Shown piece after piece: positions 24,801-45,202 of a DNA stretch of 64,000 nt. The stretch covers positions 370,842 through 434,841 of the forward strand of contig NC_051090.1 in NCBI RefSeq assembly GCF_901709675.1, read 5' to 3'. Numbering within the stretch: the stretch's first letter is position 1; each line of letters opens with the position of its first letter. Below the pieces are notes generated by a model. It had not been told where the DNA came from and searched no databases. It saw only the letters and a list, made by a program, of their open reading frames with translations. The DNA comes from Syngnathus acus. Lineage: Eukaryota; Chordata; Actinopteri; Syngnathiformes; Syngnathidae. The position numbers and the translations under genes are program-made.

Positions 24801-26482
24801 TTTTCTGCACCAGAGTGGCATGTAGGACATTAGGTTGGCTTCTTTTCCACCAAAGAAGATTTGCACTAACGCTCCTGTGGTTATGGAACGTGGGCCTTTT
24901 GGACCCGTGTAGCCCTTCAATTCGGACAAGATTACTAGTAAAGATTCCAATATTAAACTGAGTCTTTCTTGAACTGGATTTCATGCGAGGCTGACTGTCA
25001 GACAATGGAACGAGGGGAACTCTTAGTTAGTTTGGGATTTGTGGCTAAAACATATGTTTGTGGAAGAAGATATTAAAGGCTTTGAGTCCGGATGGCGCAC
25101 TAAACAGTTTCAAACGCCCCCAACGTCCCTGAGGAGAAAGGTAGAATTTTGAAAAATTGTGCAAGCTCTCAATGTTTTTGGAATGACATTTCTATCTGCT
25201 ACAGGGGGTGAGATGTCAATGATTTCGTAGGCTGATCCTTACCGTCAAGGTCATTGGCACTCTCAATATTTGAGTTACTGGGCTGCTCCTCATCATCATC
25301 ATCAGATTCTTCTGGGACTCCTACCAGGGCATTTCCAAGGACTGTGCTCTCCAACCTAACAGACATAAATGCAGTCAATGTGATAGTAAAACAAAACTCT
25401 TGGCTTTCTTCATTTATCACGGACTAACAAAGACAAACAGTACTAGTGTGTAGAGCGTGACAGGAAGTGAGCAATTAAGATAACATGGTAACTACTTGCA
25501 ACTTTGATTACCTGGCAAGCTCAAGTAGGGACTTCCCACACAGGAAGAAGGCCTCACCACATTCATCTGCTGTGTCTCCATACCTGGCAGCTCTCAAAGT
25601 CAAAGTCAAAGTCTGCTTTATTGTCAATTTCTTCACATGCCAAGACACAAAGAAATCGAAATGACGTTCCCACGGTGACAAGACATAGTACACAATATAC
25701 ATACAACACAAAAAATAAAAACAAGAAGGCACAAACAATGAATAAATAATAAACAAATAAGAGGAGCAAAAATGGAGCAAGTGTGCATACAGCAGACAGT
25801 CAGAATACAAGGTAACAGTGAGTAGATTGCAGCTTTCCGTTTCCCAAACGTGGACTTACAACATGCCGCATGCATCCTGAAAGACACGGACTGCAGCGAC
25901 AATGTCACCCATCACGAGATGTCTGTTGCCTTTGCCGATGAGCTTCTTTGCCTCCTCCATGACGTCACCAGAACAGCTGCACAAACATACACGTTGCTGT
26001 CCGTGTTCCACAAGGCCCAGCGAGAAGGACGCGCGCGTGCGCACACACTCACCGGTCTGTTGCAGGTGCTGACGACGAGCACGGCTTCTCATCCACGCCA
26101 CTGTCAAACACATTTAACGCACGTTCAGTCACTTGGCAAGATCAATGACGTGGAGGCCATTCACGTCCCCCCTTCGAGTCATGGCATGGCATGGCCCCCC
26201 TTCGAGTCATGGCATGGCATGGCATGGCATGGCATGGCATGGCACGGCACGGCACGGTAGCCGAGCTAGACTGTTAGCTACATGTCAAGTGTTAGCATTT
26301 GAAGCGCTGCCGCCGGGAACAAAGCAGTTACGTCAGATATTCCACGCGCGCACAAGAAGAAGAATGGCAGCCATCCGCGAGGCTATCAGCGTTAGCAATG
26401 ATCAAGCTCGCGCATTCAAATGCAAAATGACAAACAAGCGTTACCTCCCAGAGCTCGACGCGCCAGACATTTCCTCGGACAT
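21817..26482 (-). CDS. nasp: NASP, histone H3-H4 chaperone
   Basis: Nuclear SHNi-TPR protein that holds soluble H3-H4. Exons in gene order: 26482-26445, 25976-25860, 25592-25512, 25355-25243, 24804-24472, 24296-24253, 24177-24090, 24007-23934, 23484-23296, 23179-23025, 22453-22382, 22305-22231, 21978-21817. Exons 2-3 encode the first TPR (KHLVMGD-like [30 protein letters not shown]). Exons 4-6 are acidic and Glu/Asp-rich (the histone-binding insert of TPR2). Exons 7-9 give the other TPRs ([27 protein letters not shown]). Exon 10 is the coiled coil ([18 protein letters not shown]). Exons 12-13 hold the basic nuclear signal ([14 protein letters not shown]). Phases fit throughout except two points: exon 5 appears to use a GC donor, and exon 8 lacks one base. 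With that base restored the frame gives 513 residues, near the somatic form. Confidence 0.95.
22740..22771. repeat. A-rich homopolymer in nasp intron 10
   Basis: Runs of A (19 and 10) separated by a single G, in the intron between nasp exons 10 and 11. Confidence 0.9.
23934..24007 (-). other. nasp: nasp exon 8 with an apparent 1-base deletion
   Basis: Exon 7 ends in phase 1 (AGG CAA G|GT), but exon 8 read from its only good acceptor (TTCAG|AAAGG) is in frame for [18 protein letters not shown] only if one extra A is present. Exon 8 leaves in phase 1, matching exon 9. A lost A in the AAA run is the simplest explanation. Confidence 0.65.
25593..25720 (+). mobile_element. Dispersed repeat abutting the nasp exon 3 acceptor
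   Basis: The plus strand carries AGTCAAAGTCTGCTTTATTG and then GTCAATTTCTTCACATGCC. The same core recurs at 58376-58430 in an ephb3 intron. It looks like the end of a SINE or LINE. On the minus strand it supplies all sequence immediately before the exon 3 acceptor. The right boundary is uncertain because the sequence grades into A-rich DNA. Confidence 0.65.
26160..26260. repeat. (GGCAT)n with duplicated CCCTTCGAGTC segment
   Basis: Pentamer GGCAT units interrupted by two copies of CCCCCCTTCGAGTCAT-like sequence, in nasp intron 1 close to its promoter. Confidence 0.85.
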
Positions 26483-26965
26483 CTTTCGGAGGCTTGCTGG
26501 AACTACAGCAACACAACCGTGCCGCGTATGCAATGCACACAGTCTTTGTTGGCGCGCTTAAATAGAGGAAAAACACTCTTGCTATTTCCGCTCAACTCTG
26601 AACGCGGGAGATTGTCTTTAAAGGGACCGTCACACATCCCGTGATGCATTCAGGGGGTATGGGAACAGACAAATTTGTATCCCTCGCTTCGACCCCAGCT
26701 GTTTTATGTTTTCAATAAACTTGCCTACGCAGCACTTTGAGGATCAAGTCCTATATGAAAAAAAGTGCCTATCGATCATAACTGTTTGCGCGAGCCCTTT
26801 TTATGAACACATTCACTGGTGCATAATGCATTTTTGTTCAGCTAGTTTGGGTTTAGGATACGGGATTCATGCCATCATGTAGCAATAAATGTGCTTGGTA
26901 CAGCTCATGCGTTGTTTTTGGCTTTTCATCATAAAAGTGAGCAACCGACCAAGCAGCCTTCACAT

Positions 26966-27038
26966 GCCTCGATAGCGCAGTAGGCAGCGCGTCAGTCTCA
27001 TAATCTGAAGGTCGTGAGTTCGATCCTCACTCGGGGCA
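26966..27038 (+). tRNA. tRNA-Met (CAT), elongator type
   Basis: 73 nt without intron. The acceptor arm GCCTCGA pairs with TCGGGGC (one G-U pair). The anticodon CAT is at 26999-27001 inside the loop CTCATAA. The T arm contains GAGTTCGATCCTC and the discriminator base is A. It is nearly identical to vertebrate elongator tRNA-Met as remembered. Five T residues at 27044-27048 would end Pol III transcription. It lies about 480 bp upstream of the nasp ATG on the opposite strand. Confidence 0.97.
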
Positions 27039-27645
27039 AGGAATTTTTGATCTTCCCTATTGTATTTACGGAGATGACTTTCATTTGCCTCATTTGTAAA
27101 CGCAGCAATTGCGCCAATGTTAACTTACGCTTTCCTTCTTTACGAATCCAATAAGTAACTCATCTAAATAAATCAAAGAATACACTCTAGTACAGAGTGT
27201 AATAGTGTGATGTCACAGAGGAATCAGTAGGTGGTACCCATGCTCAATTTTGTTCCAACTTTTTTTTATTCAGAAAACAGCTACCATAGTAAAACGGAGT
27301 AGAATATGTGGATCAAGATCAACCGGGAAATAACTTTTAACTCACCCTTCAGTCGTTTTCTCATACGGGTTGTGTTTTCAGTCGGGTTCTCATCAATTGA
27401 TGCAGTTGAAAACATTTCAATGCGCAGGACAATTAGGAAACGGAGAGAGCGAGAGAGAGAGCGAGAGCGAGAGCGAGAGAGAGAGAGAGATGGTGGGTTG
27501 GGGTGGGGTGCGCCTGAGCCTTAGAGTGGGCTCCAGGCAGTCTCGGGCTTCACCTCGACTCACTCTATCATACAGTGGCCAGTGGAATGCTTCGGTAGTC
27601 ATCCGGTGGCCACCTTTCGTTAGCTTGACTCTCTGAGATGTTGCA
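27039..27645. other. Spacer between tRNA-Met and the gpc5-like gene
   Basis: Contains a GA/CGAGAG-rich purine tract at about 27440-27492 and no recognised gene. The gpc5-like promoter should lie here, but no TATA box was identified. Confidence 0.4.
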
Positions 27646-36929
<9,284 letters not shown>

Positions 36930-38150
36930 GCTGCAAAATGAGTGAGTCTGGGCGTGCGTGCGTGCGTGCGACTTTAAAACGACGAGCCTGCGTTTAAAAG
37001 CTGTCGCTCATCTTCACAACAATGATAATTGTCATCATGGTGGAAGATGAACTATTGATGGAGCATTTGCTATGACTTGCACTGACCTCTCTGCTCACTT
37101 GTAGTATTTAACTCTTCGAGAACAGATGGCAAAGCACTACTTTTTTCAAGAGGTGTAAATACAAATCTATATATTATATATTTATATAAAGACTTTATGA
37201 TTTGTTTTTGTATAAATAGTAGGTCCCCTGTAGGTATTAATTGCACTTTTTTTAAACACACTGATAAGATCCAGGACCGCTATAGTTTGTCGTTATAGAA
37301 ATGTGATTCATTCATGCAACCCAGAAATGGAAAAAAAACACCATGATTTCAAAAGAGGTAGAAGAGACATTCATAGTGCCTTATGACCAATCATTTGAAG
37401 TAATGATCCTGTTCATGAAATGCAAACGCTGAATGATTGAAAGCAGAGGCCTTTTAGTCAATCCTACCCAACAAATGGCATTAGTGGTCAAAACAAACCT
37501 TTTACTTTTGTCGCCATTCAATATCAATACAAGGCACATATTGTTCTTCTGTTTTCTCCTGGCCCTCTTCACTCAAAAGAAGCATAGAAGGAAGGAACTC
37601 AATCTAGGGAGCTATTCCTTTGAAGACAAGCATTTCTTTGACAGCACTCATCTTTTCTTGATTTCAACGGCTGCCCTCTTCTTTCCAAATAAGAGGGACG
37701 ACAGGCTTCTCGACAAATTTGATCGACTCCATCAGCCTGTCCCAATTTTCCAAACATGATGGAAGTGGCGCCACACAATCTTCATCTGGTAATATAGAGC
37801 CAACGCTAGCTCTCCCCGAAGCGTGCAAAGCAGCAAGGTAGACAAGTTGAATACTGATGAATATATTCCAAAGGCTGCCAGTTAAGCAGCTGAAGGACAT
37901 TTTGCACATCTGTCAGCGGGGGGGGGGGGGGGGGCCTGACTTCTTCAAGGTATCATTAACATCCATCCTGCCAGATACTAATAGCAATGGAAATGTTTGA
38001 CTGCGGCTGCTGCTGCTGCTTCTCGTGGTGCCTGAAAAGCAACCTGCCATTATTATTGAAGAAATGTATTTCTGACTACATTTGAACATGTTTGCCTGAA
38101 TTCTGTTGGATCTTTTGACTTCATCAATAAAATGTTGAATCTGAGCTCAT
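36930..38150 (+). other. gpc5: Probable 3' UTR of the gpc5-like gene
   Basis: From the TAA at 36927-36929 the first convincing AATAAA is at 38126-38131, followed by a T/G-rich stretch. The interval is AT-rich, contains a TATATA-rich stretch near 37170 and a run of 14 or more G at about 37919-37934, and has no recognised gene. Confidence 0.55.
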
Positions 38151-38222
38151 TTGTTTATTCGTCATTGTGTGGAAGACGTGGGGCTGCCTGAAGAAAATAC
38201 AAATGACTTCTCTGAACGGATT

Positions 38223-38268
<46 letters not shown>

Positions 38269-39041
38269 GACAATGTACATTTTTGTCTCACCTTTGCAAT
38301 AAGTGAGTGCTTTAATAAGATGAGCTTTTTTCTTCTTGTGTTGGCCTGGAAGCCAGCCAATAATTCACTCTCATGCCATCATGTCAATGTTTATTGGTAG
38401 TAGCCAAGAGATTTTATCTTGAGTGGCAGGTAAGGTATTAAATGAGACATAGCTTCATCATTTATAAGATTGATGGTTTCCTGGCGTGCGTGCGTGTTTT
38501 AGAACAGCCATTGATGATTATTTTCGCTGCCTCTGCACTGCAGTGATACACTATCCCGATCTAAATGTCACTCATGTGATTTACGGTCTGCCACCCAAAA
38601 TGAGCTTGTGAAAAACATATTTGGACTCCCAAAGTTGAATGCAGGTTCCAACAGGCTTCCTTCCCAGCGTTGATTCTTCCTTGACATCTTCATGCTTTGG
38701 TGCTTGGCTGGCATGCACTTGGAAACAAAGAGCCCATTATATCAGCGTGATAATGATGTGTGAGAACAACAACAATTGAGAATAGATTTGAAGTCTTTAC
38801 CGGCGGCCGGCTTTGATATGCTAAGCTGAGCCAACACCGAGCAGTCAACATTCACACACTTACTACATGAAGCAGCCAGGTAGGTATCAGTTGAGCTAAC
38901 TCCACAGATCTCAGAGCTCATATTGAATTTCTGTCCATGTGGAATGTGGCCAAGTCATATGATGAATTGAATGACTCTTTTTCATTTTCCCATGACAAAA
39001 GCTGGCACCATTATGAAGGTGTCATTTACTAGCTATGATGA

Positions 39042-39114
<73 letters not shown>
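39042..39114. repeat. (CT)n microsatellite, about 36 units
   Basis: Pure CT dinucleotides in the spacer between the gpc5-like gene and gpc1. Confidence 0.95.
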
Positions 39115-39118
<4 letters not shown>

Positions 39119-40417
39119 GTTTCCACCTGGAAAAATACTCAATAGAAATGTGATTTGTAGTCCAAGCTTTTTTTGAGTCATCAAACAGGCCTTGTCAATA
39201 ACCCGTTGTCTTCAAATAAATGCGGTCACAGCCACTGCGCAATGCCAATTTCGTTTTCAAAGCAAAATATGGATGCTTTGGAATCGTTCTAAAGCATCCA
39301 TATTTGGTCCTCCACATTTATTCATCTGGTCCTGACCAGAATATAGTCACTCCCAAGCAGCTTGATTGTTATGCAAGGATGCTTGGGCATTTCCAAGGTG
39401 TCACGACGATTGTCACTCCAGTGACCTTTCCAGGTTCTGCCACTCCAAGCATGTTGGATGCGGCCAACGAGTGTGGGACAGCTAAGCTCATCCATCACGT
39501 CCACCGCGCAGAGCGAGCGAGCGTGAGAGAGAAGGTACCCAATCCCCCGGCGGTGAGTGATTTCCCTGTCCAAATGCCGCCTGCATTTGATGGCCCAAAA
39601 TGCTGCTGTTCACGAATGGAATAGGAGAGGGCAAAAGCTTCAAGTTCTTTAGTATTGCACTTGCGTAGAATTGCCTGCTGTTGACTCTCTCTAACGGACG
39701 TGTGTCCTCACGAGTGTCACGGATTAGATGGAGCCTATCGCAGCTATTCACACATCTGGACAATTCTCTATGAGTCTTGAATGAATGGAGCATGCTAGTT
39801 TTTGGATTGTGTAGGGAAGCCAGAGTATGTGCACAAAACGCACACAAGGACAGGAAAAACGTGCAGAGTTTGGATTTCATTTCCATTTTGATGGATTTTA
39901 TGATCCTTATTTAGTTGAATTGATTGTATGATCCTTATTTACTGCTAATAGGGGTCGTGGTTTGGTCATTTGGATGGGGAGAGATGGACGGTGGGTGCGC
40001 TGATGTATCCAAATTGTTGCAATCTGATCGAAACCGTGAGTGAGAGTGCAGAGGGAGGGATGGTGTCACACGAATTCTCACCACGTAGGCTTCTTGTTTT
40101 ATTCTCCAAGGAGGAACGCTTTTAATACAACATCTTTGAGATCCTGCAGCCCCCCCCACCCCCCCTTTCTCTCCCTCCCTGTCGCTCTCTTTGTCTCCAG
40201 CATCCCTCCCGTTCCAGAAGAGGAGGCGGCGGCGGCGGCGGCGAAGGAAGGGAAGGAGAGGAGCGAGAGGAAAGCAAAGGAAAAGAAAGGAGGTGCGCCC
40301 GCCCCGCCGTACCTGACACCTCCAAGCGAGCGCCTCGTGCGCACAATTGGAGCTGGCTTCGGCTTGGTGTCTCTCTCGGCCCACTTGCTCCATCCAATAG
40401 TTCCCCGACATCGCTCC

Positions 40418-40420
<3 letters not shown>

Positions 40421-40483
<63 letters not shown>
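40421..40483. repeat. (CT)n tract 20 bp upstream of the gpc1 start codon
   Basis: About 30 CT units end 20 bp before the gpc1 ATG, so the tract is in the 5' UTR or core promoter. GA/CT tracts are known binding sites for GAGA-type factors; any role here is inference. Confidence 0.9.
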
Positions 40484-40484
<1 letters not shown>

Positions 40485-40502
40485 GATAGTGAAGGAGTAG
40501 CG

Positions 40503-41675
40503 ATGCAGTGTTCCCCTGGCGGATTTTCTTGGATTAGGCTAGAGAGGATGCTTGTCCTGGTGCTGTGTGTGCTGCCGGTGGCACCGGCTCTGAGCGGAAC
40601 AACCGGGCCTGCCCTGGACAGAAGCTGCGCCGACCTGCGCCAGTTCTACACCGGCAAGGGCTTCACGCTCGCCGGAGTACCTCAAACGGAGACCTCCGGT
40701 GAGTTGAGGAGAACAATTCAATTCAATCAAACACTTACTGTATGTCTTCCTACACTTGACACTCTCCAAATATTGTCCTATTTCTGAGAGAGAGAGAGCG
40801 CTTAAAATGGTTGTGTTTTGATTGCTCATTCCACATGTTCATTTGCTTATTATCTTCTAAAAGGTGGACCGCTCATGGTTGAGCTCACTTGATGCACTTT
40901 ATGGCTACTCCCATTTGCAGTTTCTTTGACAAGCCATTTGGGGTTGCGCCCTGCACGCACGCACGCACGCACGCATTATTCCCATTAAAATGATGATAGG
41001 TTTGCAAGTAGGCCTAATCAATCTGTTTTACGGTAAACTAATCTATGACCCCAAAATACTTTTATTTGCATCTGTGTATGCATGTGCGTGTGTGTAAATA
41101 TGATCTGTAATTGCGGCATGCTCTAAAACTCCAAGTGATGCTTATCTATGATAAACATCAAGTCAGGCTGAACAAAAGGGGGTGCTTATACTGCAGCAAT
41201 CATTCTTTGAAAGCATTCATTTCCATTCTCTAATCATCCAGTCAATTACCTACCCTGCACGTCAGGTAATCAATCAGACTGACAATTGCTTGCTCAGCCC
41301 GTTCGTTCACACACACACACGCACACACACACACGCCAGAGTTGCAGTTCACACATTCGGATGAAGTCGCCTGAACGGCCACGGGAGAACCTTTTTCCTT
41401 GAAAGCAATCATACGTCTTTGAAAGGTGCACAGTGGCGGTGGCGGCAGGCAGGCTGGAAATAAAGAGACAAAAGACTGTGCTTGTGTGTCAGCTTGGGAT
41501 GATGCAGAAGGTCATTCACATATGTCTCGCTCGTGCGCTGAGATATGAGGCAGTTTGTGTGCGTGGGTGCTTGATGCTGAACGCCATAGCAACACACGGA
41601 CGAGAGGGAGGCGTACAAATGCGGCTAGAAGCGCGCTCGGATGGAGGAAACTGGACGATTGGCACAAGGATGAAC

Positions 41676-41730
<55 letters not shown>

Positions 41731-41982
41731 AAAAGTGAGTCACTCAAGGTCTCGGTTTGTGCTTTTGCATTTCATTATCTGACCTAATAAGAGTTGAATG
41801 TGGTATGCGTGCTCCAGATCTTGAGAATGCAATGTTGTCAGTGTCACAGAGCAGAGGCATTGTCCCACAGGTTTAATTTTCCTGCTGTCTGCCACTTTGT
41901 CCGCGTGCCTGCGAGCACATTTCAGTCTCACAATGTAGCCAGCCAGCCAGCCAGCCAGCCATCCAGCCATCCAGCCAGCCAT

Positions 41983-42068
<86 letters not shown>

Positions 42069-45000
42069 TTCACCTGACTCATTTTGTTTTTGCTGTTTGA
42101 AAGGCAATACCGCCCAAAACGTTCCATTGACAAAGGCATTATCTTGCTGAGGAGTACACACCCATGTGATCAGATGACCCGCGGCGAGAAAATGAAACCG
42201 GTTTCTTTCCTGCTTGGCTTGGTGAAAATTGCGCTAGATTGTGCTTGTTTCTTGGAATTGTCTTTGATGAACAAACAGAAACAACAGTGTCATTTCAAAT
42301 AGACTTTCAAATCGTATGACCTATTTGATGGCAATTTCAAAATATATGACTCTTTTGATGGCCATTCATACAATGAATACATGAATGGCATGGCAAATTT
42401 CATCAAAATGTCATGCAGTGCCATTTTAAGGCAAGGCCACATCTCCTGCGTGTTGTGCGAGCCAGCCAGCCAGCCAGCCAGCCAGCGAGCGAGGAGTCGT
42501 CACAGTGGCCTACTTTCCGTTTCACTAACCTTTGAATTCCCTCAAGCCGTTGCAGAGATGATGCTTCGCGCTGTTCACTGGAACCATTCTGCACTGTCAG
42601 GCCTCCAAAGCCCAAAATTGTACAGACAAAATTAATCGCTAAAGACACAACAAAGAGCACATATGACACTTCCTTCCTTCCTTCCTTCCTTCCTTCCTTC
42701 CTTCCTTCCTTCCTTCCTTCCTTCCTTCCTTCCTTCCTTCCTTCCTTCCTTCCTTCCTTCCTTCCTTCCTTCCATTTTGCTATCAAATTTCAAGCCGTCT
42801 GCCCTCTAACGGTGACCCTAATGCCCTTCTTGTCCAAGAGATTTGATGCCCCTTGACAGCCTCTGATGTCCCCCCTTCCCTTTCTTCTCATGGGCAGCCA
42901 CCCAAACCAACCAACCAACCAACCAACCAACAAGTAAATTGCCGGCTGAATTGCTCAGTGACACAAAAAGAGGCAAAAGAGCACATTTGATTTGTCACCT
43001 TGCCATCACCAGGACCATTAGAGCGCTGGTGGATTAAGGCTTGATGTCTAATCTCCTGCTAATCCAGATCACTTAATCTATCTATGTGAGCAGTTTCTAG
43101 TTCACAACCTGCCCAACTTGAAACACTACCTAAATGCTCATTCCTTTCCACGTTTTTGGATCTTCAAGTGCAATACGTGCAATGCTTTTTTTTTTTTTCC
43201 TCGTCACAGAAACGTGCAGGCTCCAGTCTGCTGCTAATAAATGCTAAATCTAGCGCTCAAAGATAGCCGCCGGGACCTCTGACCTATTGTGACCGACGGA
43301 TCCACCTTTGAATGCTCAACTTTGCGCAGTCAGGCTTTTCCCTAGTCTGGAGCATGTTTTTTTGTTTTACACAGTGAAATGAAGAGAGTGCAGTTGACTA
43401 CTCCCAAAATGACCTAAAATTAGCGTATTATATGTGAGCTTGGTGCAATTGCAATACATATATGCGCAACACAAACACACACACACACACACACACACAT
43501 GGTGGGCAGCAGACAGGGCTGGTCTGTGGTAGAGAAGGGTATTTTTAGTCTGGTAATGTTTCAGACCAATATAGCATAAGTACCTCCCTGTCTGAATCAC
43601 ATGCACACAAGCCTCTTTTCATAGCAATCAAATAATCACTCAGTCAGTGGCTTCAATATTTTGTTCTTCTCAAAGAAAAACCGCCAAGCTAATTGGAAGA
43701 CACAAAGAGCGAGGTTGACGAACACAGGCAGGTGGAAACAACAACAAAAAACAAAAACAAACGGAGATAGCCGCGTCAGTCAATTTTGCCAGCGGTGGGG
43801 CCAAAGGTCCATCATTGTCATCATTTCAAGTGGAGCCAAAACTGAAATCATTAGTCCGTCTCTACATGATTATTTCAACCACGCTTGTGTCATGGCTAAA
43901 TTACACTTTGTCACAGCGTCTGTAAATTTCACCGGGCTGCCGGTCCGTCCGTCATTGTCGGTCGGCCCTTGACCTCGTTATGGCTATTTTAACCCCGAGC
44001 GCTAGCATGCGTACGTACTACGTTTTTCGTACTCTTCCCTGCTTGCACGCTCAGTGCAGAAAAGAGACAAACTCACTCCACTTGCACTGTTGTTTGCACT
44101 GGTGCGCTGAACTATTTTCCAACATAAACGTTAGGTTCAAATATCACACGAATACATACGGTATTAATACGAACGTTGAAACATTGCGACTTTCTAGGGA
44201 TTTGTTATGATCAAAAGCTGTAACCATAGATTCAACAACAAATGCTCCAGACAGTTTGTGTACACAACAACAATGAAATCAAAGACGAAATCCTATCTCT
44301 TTTTGCTGTGAGTGTGCGTTTCGAAGGGTAAAAGCGGGCGTCGGATTTTTTTTCCCATCCGGTGTGAGTTTGTGTCATGAATAACAGTGGCGTGATCTTC
44401 TAAATTGCATGTCTGCTGACCTTGATCCACATAATTGAGGCTAGCTACAAAAAGAAGCGTGGCTTTGGATTAATCGTAAATCTGTTTCAACAGCAGTCTG
44501 TCTCAATTCCATCAAATACAAAGTCTCCAAAGGCATCAGTGCAAAAGAGAATCATTGACAACTGCAATAAAAGCACCACTTTGGATACACATTCAGATTG
44601 GATGCATGCCATTAGTGTGTGTGCGTGTACATGGAAGGAATAGTAAATTGGAATTCTTTTGATGTTGGCTCGTAATAATGCCATGTGTGATCCAAGCGCC
44701 TTTCGGTTCAAAGTATGAATGGAAACGTTCCCTAATTGATGGATTGTAAGCCATTCTTAAATCATGTTGTCCAGGTGAACATCTCAGGACCTGTCCTCAA
44801 GGGCCAACCTGTTGTACCAATAGCATGGAGGAGAACCTGGAGGCTCTAAGTGCACGAGAGACAGAGGTGCTGATCAAAGAGGCCGGCAGGTCACTGCAGG
44901 CTGCCTTCAACACGCTCTACAGAAGCTTTGACAGTACGTAACGTGTGTGTGTGTGTGTGTGTGTTCAGAATGAACTCATTACTGTTGGCGACTTTGTTTG

Positions 45001-45170
45001 CTGCAAGCTCTGGATGTGCTCTGCACCCAACTACAACTTCAATGGTAGGGGGGGATGTGTATGTCAAGTCCGTCAAGGGGACCCCTGGCTGGCTCTTATA
45101 ATGAGGGCAGGCAGAGTCAGGCACACACAATGAAACACGATAAGCAAGCCATGCCCTGATCCTGAAGGGG

Positions 45171-45202
<32 letters not shown>

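Larger units (their letters stand above)
38151..40502. other. Intergenic region between the two glypicans
   Basis: 2.3 kb with no recognised gene. It holds a (TA)n tract at 38225-38266, a (CT)n tract at 39042-39114, a GCG-rich purine block near 40225-40290 and a (CT)n tract at 40421-40483. The last two probably belong to the gpc1 promoter or 5' UTR, because the gpc1 ATG follows at 40503. Confidence 0.6.

Noticed and set aside
39653-39675. TATTGCACTTG, which matches the start of miR-92
   Set aside because: It attracted attention because miR-17/92 clusters sit near glypican genes in mammals. Here the match stops after 11 bases and the upstream DNA has no complementary arm, so no hairpin forms.
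40539-40829. Minus-strand frame opposite gpc1 exon 1
   Set aside because: It is the antisense shadow of the signal-peptide exon.
40699-44774. Search for miR-149 in gpc1 intron 1
   Set aside because: Human miR-149 lies in this intron, but no sequence resembling its mature form was seen.
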